Origin: Fibrobacteraceae bacterium
Lineage (GTDB): Bacteria > Fibrobacterota > Fibrobacteria > Fibrobacterales > Fibrobacteraceae
Direction: 5' to 3'
NCBI GenBank assembly: GCA_021443045.1
Contig: JABUUT010000023.1
Span: forward strand, 41,658-56,753
DNA: 15,096 nucleotides
The notes beneath the pieces were generated by a model. That model made no database searches and was not told where the DNA came from. It saw only the letters and a program-made list of their open reading frames with translations. The position numbers were made by a program, and so were the translations under genes. Shown here piece after piece: positions 8,601 through 15,096 of this stretch (positions are counted from its first letter, which is position 1; each line of letters opens with the position of its first letter).

Positions 8601-9859
8601 ATAACAATAATATTGGTGGATGTTCGGAAAATGCGTGTGCTTTGAACATTGGAAAAGAATCGAGAAATAACAAATCTATTGCCCAATCTTTGAAAGAGCT
8701 TTTGACAAAAGAGAAGTCCGTTGAGGCGATGAAGTTGTATTTGCAATCATACGACAATGGTTCTTTGATTTCTCTGGCTAATAAAATTGGAGATTCAAAT
8801 TGTGAGTACCTCAATATTTTAAGAAAAAAGTTTGATGCGGAATCTGCATGCTGGCTTTGGACCGAAGAAACTATCCGGCAACGAATTAATGAAGTTGTTT
8901 TGGATTATCAGATTGTTGAAGCCAGTAACGAGTATTTGACAATGAATAATTCTATTGATGCAACGCTCAATGATTGGCGTGGACAGAGTGATAGAATTAA
9001 GGTTTCCTATGCTGCTGCCAAAAACAATCTTAGTGGTATTGCCCACATAATGGATTCGTTTGTTGAATTGCGACAAAACCAAAACCTCCAGATGTCGCAA
9101 AAGAAACGGCTTCTGGAATCCATAAATGTTGAAGGAGCCGCATTTGTTGAATTTCGTAATAATCAGGTATCCACATTCAAGGATGTGTGCAAATCGTATT
9201 TGGAAGGTCTGACAGACGACAACATCAAGGCTGTATTTGACCGAGTCCCAGACCGCGTATTTGATGATGATAAGTCGACATATCTCAGTAAAATTGATAC
9301 TCTTGTAACGCAATTCAGACAAAATCTTGGTGCAGAGAAACTTAAGACACTATGGAAGGAAAAAACGGATACACATAGCCCCAAAGAATGGTCTTCGCTT
9401 TATTCAATGCCAATTCTTTCAATGATGGAAGAGAATGAGTATGACGACGCTCGGAGCGCCTTTGACACCATCAATGATAAGATTTCAGATGAAAAGAAAG
9501 TCAATGCTGCATTAAAGTTCTTAAATGACGCAGATTTCTTTGATAAACTGAATAATGCATCTGCAAGAGACAAGGCCTTCCGTAATACGATTCTCAAAGA
9601 ATATTCTGAATTGTTGGACCAAGTTGAAACCGTTAAGAAAAACTTGAAGTCCGATATTGCTGCTGAACCCTATAATTGGCTGCGGCATCCTGAAGTAGAA
9701 AAGCATGTAAAGGTGTATGCTGAAAAAACATACAATCAGGGTGGCTTTAAGAGGGCTTTTGACAAAATAGAAAAGATGGATGCGACGAAGGTTAAAGAGT
9801 ACCTGAAGAACCTGATTAGGGATAATATGATTGTTGGCCTTGAAATAATCAAGGAGTAG
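5678..9859 (+). CDS. brxC: BrxC-type large P-loop ATPase of BREX
   Basis: This is a 1393-residue cytoplasmic ATPase. The Walker A motif GAYGTGKS is at residues 65-72, and Walker B is at about 246-253 (hydrophobic run ending WDEF, acidic pair D252/E253). The segment with KKIRDRF a little further on could supply an arginine finger. The rest is long, mostly helical and charged with coiled-coil character, and has no nuclease or methylase motif that I recognise. Length, N-terminal ATPase position and the place between brxP and pglZ fit BrxC, which in BREX systems is a large ATPase needed for defence and modification, probably working in a complex with PglZ. ATG 5678 follows AAGGAG (5666-5671) that overlaps the brxP stop. 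The gap to pglZ is 3 bases, suggesting translational coupling. Assignment rests on the P-loop type, size and gene order; PglY is the equivalent protein in type 2 systems. Confidence 0.88.
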   Translation: MSFTSKYQEYFDIDPKYFPVVDENVIKQNPEVWKSYYPHDTFKKLLADVEAVLSRNKRLSIWVQGAYGTGKSHAVLTLKKLLDASEDDAKAYFIDFGIDKDFQKKFLKHKTEGKILTVHRYGSSKIKGDAQLAFAIQESVDKALKDAGIANSGAGALKEGVLKWLENNANKNYLTQIIEEKSVLFGGDSIDEVIQKLQTLEGVALSELMDKLFQVADERQIKVFDIDAEKLCQWIRETIEKNNLKAIVFIWDEFTEFFQSNMGHLTGFQRIVELSASVPFCMVIVTHKGEAMFGENNTEWKKIRDRFVDPICNIELPENMALKLIGQALKKKSDESILKEYEQYVLSIADSTKPARGELVKKMKLDDDDLVKVLPIHPYSAILLKFISSAFESNQRSMFQFIKDGANGADFMGFQWFIREFGPNDDKNVLTIDLLWDFFYEKGKDGLSRDVRTVLDSYNNVSNKKLHEKEHRVLKTALLLQAISERTGNTVEALLPTTENIRYSFSGDNEISGVENSLKALENEKILFKRNIGNGKDVYSAMKNAVDLDELEKYKKEVEKISTTSQLLAEAEFTPEILNLTSDMQLRYDIDIACFENLEITKNKKKNKFVNGELGNKIPLIVAFAKNNAEQNNVTQKIQSYMTDPSLEGFVFVDASITPLGMDEWNQYVDNKAQMKCFAQKDRKQAEQHDKNAKGVLSQWKTRICTGDFYVYSKYDRTGYRIVKIESLQTKLKEIDKREYPDSLECNFNVTDHMWKGSSFAQGVEVGAKEEVVSSFRSSNDATKLERNLDRAWKTEDYWVKNPTLTISKIKIKVDEYVKERFKNGDRVAIGEIYDLLEQKPFGFMPCNLTAFVLGFVLKEYVDKLSYSDDTASDSLTVQKLKECIAEYLKHKQTENPKYKPKYIVQMSEQMKLFFETTSVAFGISKMYLNSLETARDRIRSEIKKLPFPIVVLKSLPESNAALSAMIDDYTGIANNNNIGGCSENACALNIGKESRNNKSIAQSLKELLTKEKSVEAMKLYLQSYDNGSLISLANKIGDSNCEYLNILRKKFDAESACWLWTEETIRQRINEVVLDYQIVEASNEYLTMNNSIDATLNDWRGQSDRIKVSYAAAKNNLSGIAHIMDSFVELRQNQNLQMSQKKRLLESINVEGAAFVEFRNNQVSTFKDVCKSYLEGLTDDNIKAVFDRVPDRVFDDDKSTYLSKIDTLVTQFRQNLGAEKLKTLWKEKTDTHSPKEWSSLYSMPILSMMEENEYDDARSAFDTINDKISDEKKVNAALKFLNDADFFDKLNNASARDKAFRNTILKEYSELLDQVETVKKNLKSDIAAEPYNWLRHPEVEKHVKVYAEKTYNQGGFKRAFDKIEKMDATKVKEYLKNLIRDNMIVGLEIIKE

Positions 9860-9862
9860 AAA

Positions 9863-12148
9863 ATGAATTTAGAAAGTTGCGTATTAGAGGCGAAAAACTA
9901 TCGTAAATCTGAGCAAGGCTATCCCTTGTGGATTGATTTTGCAAATGCAGAAGACCTAGGCACCTTTATGCAAAATTTTCTTGCAGATAAAAGGATTTCT
10001 GTAGAGCATTACTGCAACGAAGATTCAATGCCTCGCTTCGAAAACCTGTATTCTGATTTTAGGATGGAGGAATTTGCCTTTATATGCAATCTTTCTGGAT
10101 TTCTTAAAATTTTGGGTTCGCAAAAGACTGCTGAAGTTTTGTCAACATTACTCTCTATTGGATCAAAGAAAATTATTTTGACTGTGCAATGTGGTGCTGA
10201 TTTCCGCATAACGGATCCACGACTGAAACAAAAATGTCAGGTTTTTTCTGTTGAAGGGACTCCGCAAAGATTATTAGAAGTTTATTTTGTTCCTGCTTCA
10301 GAATATTTGCCTTGTGGGACAAAAGCGTATGACGGGATTCATCGTCTTGGAGATTTTTTTGAAAATAGTGACGATTATGTTGCTTACATATTGACCTCCA
10401 AAAGGAAAAAAGATTTTCCTAAAGCCAAGATAAATATTTGGGAATTAAACAACGCTTACGAGGTCCTTTGCAGAAGAATTCCACAAACTGCGAATATTTC
10501 TATGGATAAGGGGTCCATTGAACAATGGGAATACGCTTTAGGTCTTTTAAAAGAAAATACGAGTTGGGAACCAGTAATTGATTCCGTATTTGGATCGCAT
10601 AAGTCTTTGGAAGATAATCTCCATAATTTTACTTCAATGGACGATAATAAAGCATGGCTTTATTATATTGGTCTGAGGTTGTTTGATTCGAAAAATATAT
10701 GCTTAAAGTATGTTGTTTCTAAAATATCGTCTGCACAGGAAATAGTTCGAGGTATATTTAGGAGTATTTTTGATTTTGACATCAATGATTACAGGTATTG
10801 GGATTTCTATGAAGCTCGTTTAAAACTTTTGAAATTAATGAAAACAGAACAAGCGGAATTCTCAGATTTTTGTGATATTGTTCGTGCAAAAGACGGAAAT
10901 GTTTTGCCTTATTTGACAAATATTTCGCAACAAGAAAAAGAACTCTTTTTTGAGTACATGGATAGAAAAGGTTTTCCTCTGAGCAAAAAAGAATTAAGAG
11001 TTGTTCTGTCGCATGTTTATCCTGAGTTAAGCGATTACTTGATTGACTTTGATTTTAGGAATGAACTTCTTAACAATTATTTTACCGCATATAAATATCA
11101 GAAACTGACCAACCGTGTTCAACCAGATTTTATGAAGATGGTAGAAGAACAGGCTAAAGAACGTGATTATAACAGCCTTTTACCATCCCGTTCCTCCTTA
11201 CTTGAAAAGTTAAATCTTGAAAACGCGTCGTTGTATTTTATGGACGCAATGGGTGTTGAATATTTAGGATTTATTCAACAAGAGTGTAATAAGAAAAAAC
11301 TAATGGCAGACATAAAGGTTTGTCGGGCTGAGCTTCCTTCGCTTACTTTATACAATAAAGATTTTGTAGAATTTTTTAAGAATCATGAAATTGAGGCAAA
11401 AAACATCAAGGGAATTGATGAAATTAAACATGATGGAGCTTTGAATTATAGTTATGAAAAAACAAAGCTGCCAATACACTTGATTCAGGAACTTACAATT
11501 ATTGAAGAAACCTTGAGTAAAATACAGAGTGAGCTGAAATCGAGGCGTGTTGATAGGTGCTTCATGATTGCTGATCACGGGGCTACGCGATTGGCAGTTG
11601 TTGCTCAGAAAGATTATGATTACTCCATAAACGAATTTGAAGTGGTTGCGGATGTAAGTCATGGTGGTCGAGTGTGCAAGTATTCTGAAGATGTAGCAAA
11701 TCTAGGAGAAACGACATGCGTTGATACCGTGGACGGAAAATTCTGTGTTGTAGCAGGTTACAAGCGATTTAAGGGTGGACGAAAGCCTACTGTAGAAGTT
11801 CATGGAGGTGCAACTCTGGAAGAGGTTGTGGTTCCCATAATAGAAATATGTTTGAAACGAACGGATGTTGAAATATGGATTGAATCCGCTGAAGTAACTG
11901 TTGGTTTTGGCATTAATGCAAAAATTAAGATTGCTTCTAAAACTGTGTTGAAAAATGTGTTTATAGAAATAAATGGGTTAAAGTACCCGGCATTGGAATC
12001 GTCCGGGCGGAATTTTAATTTTGATGTTCCAAAAAACATTAAGGCTGGGGAATATGATGTAAAAGTATTCGAAAATGGAAATCTTCTTAAGTCCGATTTA
12101 AAATGTAAAATCAAGAAAAAAATGGCACAAGAACGTGAATTACTGTGA
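9863..12148 (+). CDS. pglZ: PglZ, alkaline-phosphatase-superfamily protein of BREX
   Basis: This is a 761-residue protein. The PglZ domain lies in the second half: D461 in a FMDAMG strand (likely metal ligand), D571-H572 in ADHGATR, and H647-G-G in HGGATLEEVVVP, the typical closing motif of the family. Basic residues in GYKRFKGGRK precede it. The N-terminal half (1-450) is a helical BREX-specific region. After the catalytic domain comes a beta-rich tail (about 665-755) that reads like an immunoglobulin-type sandwich. PglZ is the one protein shared by all BREX types; it is a phosphatase/nuclease-like enzyme required for defence, with its natural substrate not settled. ATG 9863 follows AAGGAG at 9851-9856, with the brxC stop between them. 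All expected metal-binding positions that I can identify are present, so the protein should be active. Confidence 0.93.
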   Translation: MNLESCVLEAKNYRKSEQGYPLWIDFANAEDLGTFMQNFLADKRISVEHYCNEDSMPRFENLYSDFRMEEFAFICNLSGFLKILGSQKTAEVLSTLLSIGSKKIILTVQCGADFRITDPRLKQKCQVFSVEGTPQRLLEVYFVPASEYLPCGTKAYDGIHRLGDFFENSDDYVAYILTSKRKKDFPKAKINIWELNNAYEVLCRRIPQTANISMDKGSIEQWEYALGLLKENTSWEPVIDSVFGSHKSLEDNLHNFTSMDDNKAWLYYIGLRLFDSKNICLKYVVSKISSAQEIVRGIFRSIFDFDINDYRYWDFYEARLKLLKLMKTEQAEFSDFCDIVRAKDGNVLPYLTNISQQEKELFFEYMDRKGFPLSKKELRVVLSHVYPELSDYLIDFDFRNELLNNYFTAYKYQKLTNRVQPDFMKMVEEQAKERDYNSLLPSRSSLLEKLNLENASLYFMDAMGVEYLGFIQQECNKKKLMADIKVCRAELPSLTLYNKDFVEFFKNHEIEAKNIKGIDEIKHDGALNYSYEKTKLPIHLIQELTIIEETLSKIQSELKSRRVDRCFMIADHGATRLAVVAQKDYDYSINEFEVVADVSHGGRVCKYSEDVANLGETTCVDTVDGKFCVVAGYKRFKGGRKPTVEVHGGATLEEVVVPIIEICLKRTDVEIWIESAEVTVGFGINAKIKIASKTVLKNVFIEINGLKYPALESSGRNFNFDVPKNIKAGEYDVKVFENGNLLKSDLKCKIKKKMAQERELL

Positions 12149-12156
12149 GGTGAGAA

Positions 12157-13596
12157 ATGTCTAACAAACTAAGAGAATGCTTTGATGAAATGGTGGTCTA
12201 TAAAGACCTTCAAAAAACTAATTTCTTTTCATCTTTGAGTCTTCCATCGTTCTTACGCGACTGGATTCTTAAAAAGTTTGAAGATGACGAAGGCAATTAT
12301 AGCACCGAGGAAATAAGTAATTTCATTCGAGCTTATTACCCGCGTAAAGAAGAATGGGTTAGTATTAAAGACAGGCTTATTACCGATAATGAGCACGTGA
12401 AGATTTTAGCAAAAATATCGGTTGATGTTGATATTAGAACTAGCGAAAAGTCTTTTGCTTTACCTGAGTTTGGGTTGTCTAGCAGAGAAACATACATTGA
12501 TGAAAATGTATGGGAGGAATGCAAAGAAGATTTGCTAAAATCTCGAGAGCAGTGGGGCGTAGTAGAAATGGGATATCGTTATCCTGATGAGAATGGTCCT
12601 GGCAAAATAAAACTGGTGAGTTTTTCAAATTTCTGTCCGTATGAAGTGGATTTGGATTTCTATAAGGATATTCGAAAAGAATTTACGATTGATGAGTGGA
12701 TTGATGTTTTGTTGGGAGCCATAGATTATAACCCCAAAGGTTATGAAAATCATCTTCAAAAGATGACGATGCTTACTCGTTTATTGCCATTTGTGGAAAA
12801 ACGATTGAATTTGATAGAACTGGCTCCTAAAGGAACTGGAAAATCTTATTTATTTGGCCGAGTGAGCAAGTATAGCTGGCTCTCTACTGGAGGCACGATG
12901 ACTCGTGCAAAAATGTTTTATGATGTAAGTAAACGTGCAGAGGGGCTCGTTTGCAACAACGATTATGTGGCTCTCGATGAGATTCAAACGATTGATTTCG
13001 GCAATGTGAGCGAAATGCAAGGTGCCATGAAAGGATACATGGAACAAGGTGAATTTACGGTCGGGACATACAAAGGCATTGGTGACGCGGGAATAATCCT
13101 CCTTGGGAACATTCTTCAAGATTACATGGATGAATGTGGTTTTATGCTGAAGGAGTTGCCTGATTTATTCAAAGAAAGCGCATTGATGGACCGATTCCAT
13201 GGCTTTATCAAAGGCTGGGATATTCCGAGAATGCATGATGATTTGAAAATCTCAGATTGGGCTCTGAATTCCGAATATTTCTGCTCCATTATGCATTTGT
13301 TGCGCAATGATGGAACCTATAGAGCGATTGTTGATGAATTGATTGATGTGCCGGAAAGGGCTGATGTCCGCGATACAGAGGCTGTTAAGCGTATTGCTAC
13401 CGCATACCTGAAGTTGTTGTTCCCGAACGTCCGCAATAAAAAGGATGTTGACTTGGGAATGTTCAACCACTATTGTTTGAAACCGGCGAAAAGCATGCGG
13501 CAAATTATACGTAATCAGTTGGGACATCTAGATCCAAAGGAATATGGAGGCAAGGATGTTCCGCAATTTAAGATAAAGGCGGAAAATGCAAACTAA
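12157..13596 (+). CDS. brxL: BrxL, short form: AAA+ ATPase without a Lon protease domain
   Basis: This is a 479-residue cytoplasmic AAA+ protein. The P-loop is APKGTGKS at residues 223-230, with Ala where the first Gly of the motif usually stands. Walker B is YVALDE with D274-E275, and MDRFHG carries R346, a likely arginine finger. The N-terminal 190 residues match the BrxL N-terminal style with a helical start and a mixed alpha/beta domain. BrxL proteins of type 1 systems are around 680 residues and continue into a Lon-like C-terminal domain; this one stops shortly after the ATPase core, with no Ser-Lys protease site visible. BrxL is known as an MCM-like multimeric DNA-binding ATPase in BREX defence, so DNA translocation or blocking of phage replication is the likely role here. 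ATG 12157 follows GAGGTGA (12147-12153), which overlaps the pglZ stop. The end overlaps the next gene by 11 bases. Confidence 0.9.
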   Translation: MSNKLRECFDEMVVYKDLQKTNFFSSLSLPSFLRDWILKKFEDDEGNYSTEEISNFIRAYYPRKEEWVSIKDRLITDNEHVKILAKISVDVDIRTSEKSFALPEFGLSSRETYIDENVWEECKEDLLKSREQWGVVEMGYRYPDENGPGKIKLVSFSNFCPYEVDLDFYKDIRKEFTIDEWIDVLLGAIDYNPKGYENHLQKMTMLTRLLPFVEKRLNLIELAPKGTGKSYLFGRVSKYSWLSTGGTMTRAKMFYDVSKRAEGLVCNNDYVALDEIQTIDFGNVSEMQGAMKGYMEQGEFTVGTYKGIGDAGIILLGNILQDYMDECGFMLKELPDLFKESALMDRFHGFIKGWDIPRMHDDLKISDWALNSEYFCSIMHLLRNDGTYRAIVDELIDVPERADVRDTEAVKRIATAYLKLLFPNVRNKKDVDLGMFNHYCLKPAKSMRQIIRNQLGHLDPKEYGGKDVPQFKIKAENAN

Positions 13597-13783
13597 GTGC
13601 GTGTCGTGTTTGAAACTTGATTTGCAAAAAGATGAAATTGCAATTTGCAAAAAACTGCTAGGACGAAATGTGAAAAATTTTTATTGCTTAGATTGCCTTG
13701 CTGCGTATTTAAATACGACTGTTGAAGACATTAGAGAAAAAATTGAAGAATTTAAAGCTGATGGATGTGAGTTGTTTAAGTAG
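13586..13783 (+). CDS. Small four-cysteine (CxxC...CxxC) protein, possible sulfur or metal carrier
   Basis: This is a 65-residue protein whose ATG lies inside the end of brxL (11-base overlap), which makes it translationally coupled. C5-x2-C8 and C34-x2-C37 form a plausible zinc-ribbon or Fe-S knuckle pair, and C21 and C60 are additional cysteines. The second half is a helix pair ending in GCELFK. I recall similar small stand-alone proteins with the same KDEI...C-x2-CLA layout in other bacteria but know no assigned function. Placed between brxL and the cysteine desulfurase (5 bases upstream of it), it could carry persulfide sulfur, bind a metal, or bridge the desulfurase to BrxP. That role is inference from context. 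Codon use matches its neighbours and the frame is intact, so I regard it as a real gene. Confidence 0.8.
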   Translation: MQTKCVSCLKLDLQKDEIAICKKLLGRNVKNFYCLDCLAAYLNTTVEDIREKIEEFKADGCELFK

Positions 13784-13788
13784 GTCAT

Positions 13789-14901
13789 ATGATATACGCT
13801 GATAATGCCGCTACGACGAAATTGGATGAAGATGCGTTAAATGCAATGCTCCCTTTTTTAAGGGAAAATTATGGAAATGCTTCGCAATCGTATTCCTTTT
13901 CAAGGTCATCGAGAAAGGCTTTGAAAGAAGCTCGTGAAACCATAGCGTCTTGCATTAATGCGACTCCGGAACAGATCCTGTTTACGTCATGTGGAACGGA
14001 AAGCGATAACTGGGTAATCAAAGGTGTTGCTCTATCAAAATCGGTAGACTGGAAAATAGCAACTAGTTGTATAGAGCATCATGCTGTATTGCGTCCATGC
14101 AAATGGTTGGAAAATAAAGGATATAATGTTAAATACCTGTCGGTTGATTCTGATGGTGTTGTAGAAGATTACTCACTTGACGGGATAAACCTTGCTTCAA
14201 TTATGTTTGCAAATAATGAAATTGGAACTCTACAACCAATAAAGAGGGTTTGTGAAAAGGCCCATGCGTCAGGAGCCCTGTTTCATACTGACGCAGTTCA
14301 AGCAGTTGGACATTTAGAAATCGATGTTCATGATTTGGATGTTGATTTTCTTTCGGCATCTGCCCATAAATTTAATGGTCCCAAAGGAATTGGTTTTCTT
14401 TACGCAAAAAAGACATCTGAGTTACCTAGTTTTATGAATGGTGGTGGACAGGAGTTTGGTTTTCGGGCGGGTACGGAAAATGTAGCATCAATAGTTGGAA
14501 TGGCTGTTGCATTAAAGAAAAATTATGACCAGATTGAAAAAAATAAAAAACATCTTTTTCATTTAGAAAATATATTGATTACCCAATTGAATCAAGGTGA
14601 TGTTGAATTTATAAGAAATGGCTCACAAAATCATATTCCAGGCAATGTAAGTCTTTCCTTCAAAAATCAAGACGGCGAGGCGTTGCAGCATCGATTGGAT
14701 TTTGAGGGAATATGTGTATCTACTGGTTCTGCGTGCGATAGCAGGAATGTTCAGATATCGCATGTGTTGAAAGCGATAGGTCTTTCAAAAGATTTCGCGG
14801 AAGGAACCATACGAATTTCGTTGGGAAAAGAAAATACAGAACTCGAAGTCAATCAAATTGCAGATTCAATAATCAAAATTTTCAAATCGCAATCGTATTA
14901 G
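13789..14901 (+). CDS. Cysteine desulfurase (NifS/IscS/DndA family)
   Basis: This is a 370-residue PLP enzyme that takes sulfur from L-cysteine, giving alanine and an enzyme-bound persulfide. The N-terminus YADNAATT is characteristic. The PLP-binding lysine is K194 in SAHKFNGPKG, the cofactor-stacking histidine is H97 in EHHAV, TDAVQAVGH contains the expected Asp and Gln, and the catalytic cysteine is C316 in STGSACDSR, followed by SHVLKAIG. The loop length resembles class I IscS/NifS more than SufS. It is slightly shorter than E. coli IscS (404). ATG 13789 lies 5 bases after the previous stop with a modest AGG ribosome binding site. In the Dnd system a DndA desulfurase supplies sulfur to DndC; here the enzyme most likely supplies sulfur to BrxP or builds its Fe-S clusters. 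A housekeeping role is less likely given the tight coupling to the BREX genes. Neither IscU nor SufU lies next to it. Confidence 0.93.
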   Translation: MIYADNAATTKLDEDALNAMLPFLRENYGNASQSYSFSRSSRKALKEARETIASCINATPEQILFTSCGTESDNWVIKGVALSKSVDWKIATSCIEHHAVLRPCKWLENKGYNVKYLSVDSDGVVEDYSLDGINLASIMFANNEIGTLQPIKRVCEKAHASGALFHTDAVQAVGHLEIDVHDLDVDFLSASAHKFNGPKGIGFLYAKKTSELPSFMNGGGQEFGFRAGTENVASIVGMAVALKKNYDQIEKNKKHLFHLENILITQLNQGDVEFIRNGSQNHIPGNVSLSFKNQDGEALQHRLDFEGICVSTGSACDSRNVQISHVLKAIGLSKDFAEGTIRISLGKENTELEVNQIADSIIKIFKSQSY

Positions 14902-14922
14902 TAATTGTGAACATAAATCGTT

Positions 14923-15054
14923 TTACCTTAACTTTCCTGTGAAATCTTTGATAGTTTCTTCAGTGCAAAATTTTTCGTATTCTTCGCTAAAATTGAAACG
15001 AGAGTTTAGCGGCTTGAGAGTTGATATAAAAGAATCTAACCCCGCTTCAACCTG
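14923..15054 (-). pseudogene. Possible 3' remnant of a minus-strand gene
   Basis: Reading the minus strand, a frame is open from after a TAG (15055-15057) to a TAA (14923-14925) and encodes 43 residues with ordinary protein character, including SEEYEKF and TIKDFTGK near the end. No standard start codon lies in the open part and the same frame upstream is interrupted by the TAG. It therefore looks like the C-terminal end of a decayed gene cut off at the island border. I do not recognise the family. The open frame is short enough to be chance. Confidence 0.25.
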
Positions 15055-15085
15055 CTAGTGCATAAGCGGCATGGGATGGGATGGG
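15042..15085. repeat. Inverted repeat and triple ATGGG at the right edge
   Basis: CCGCTT (15042-15047) and AAGCGG (15064-15069) form a 6-bp inverted repeat around a 16-base loop, followed at once by three perfect tandem copies of ATGGG (15071-15085). There is no T-run after the hairpin, so it is not a standard rho-independent terminator. It may be part of an intergenic repeat of the host genome. No other terminator is visible between 14902 and 15096. Confidence 0.35.
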
Positions 15086-15096
15086 CTGTATAAGTA

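Noticed and set aside
8819..9322. 167-residue minus-strand frame inside brxC
   Set aside because: It lies wholly within an intact 1393-codon gene in good frame, has no ribosome binding site that stands out and no family resemblance; a shadow frame.
3340..14901. A canonical Dnd or Ssp phosphorothioation cluster
   Set aside because: Only the DndA-like and DndC-like functions are represented; no DndB, DndD, DndE, SspB or SspE-like protein is seen, while BrxC, PglZ and BrxL point to BREX.
14902..15096. Rho-independent terminator after the desulfurase gene
   Set aside because: The only clear inverted repeat (15042-15069) has a 16-base loop and no following T-run.
1..15096. CRISPR array, insertion sequence or integrase
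   Set aside because: No regularly spaced repeats of CRISPR length, no transposase or recombinase reading frame and no paired terminal repeats were found.

Overview
The window carries one long operon on the + strand with seven complete genes (520-14901). I read it as a type 4 BREX anti-phage island extended with sulfur-handling genes. The protein-coding DNA is AT-rich (about 30-42% GC in the lines I counted), uses the standard code, and has clear GGAG/GAGG ribosome binding sites. Style and codon use remind me of a gut or rumen bacterium such as Fibrobacter, but that is an impression, not a demonstrated assignment.

Layout. 1-130: GC-rich stretch (about 62%) with no convincing gene. 131-240: AT-rich stretch that probably holds the promoter. 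242-413: GC-rich (about 54%) segment that folds by hand into a multibranched RNA closed by a 7-bp long-range helix. It includes two adjacent hairpins with 7-bp stems and identical UGUA loops. 414-519: leader with three imperfect 12-base repeats and competing short helices ending at the ribosome binding site. 520-3330: 936-residue protein of unknown function with a duplicated N-terminal domain. 3340-5667: BrxP, a PAPS-reductase/DndC-like ATP pyrophosphatase fused to a two-cluster ferredoxin-like segment and a DUF4007-like C-terminus. 5678-9859: BrxC-type P-loop ATPase. 9863-12148: PglZ. 12157-13596: short-form BrxL. 13586-13783: 65-residue CxxC/CxxC protein. 13789-14901: cysteine desulfurase. 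14902-15096: right flank with a possible minus-strand gene remnant and a small ATGGG repeat.

How the genes may work together. brxP-brxC-pglZ-brxL in this order is the published gene set of BREX type 4, which has no PglX methyltransferase. Here a cysteine desulfurase and a small Cys-rich protein are tightly coupled at the 3' end, and the BrxP-like protein has both the SGGKDS ATP-pyrophosphatase loop and Fe-S type cysteine motifs. The simplest inference is that the desulfurase mobilises sulfur from cysteine, possibly via the 65-residue protein, and that BrxP uses it in a sulfur-based DNA mark comparable to the DndA/DndC pair. BrxC, PglZ and BrxL would then act as the BREX recognition and interference machinery. 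The 936-residue first gene and the structured RNA region are the least explained parts and the best candidates for something undescribed. Gene spacing (-11 to +10 nt throughout) supports a single transcript.
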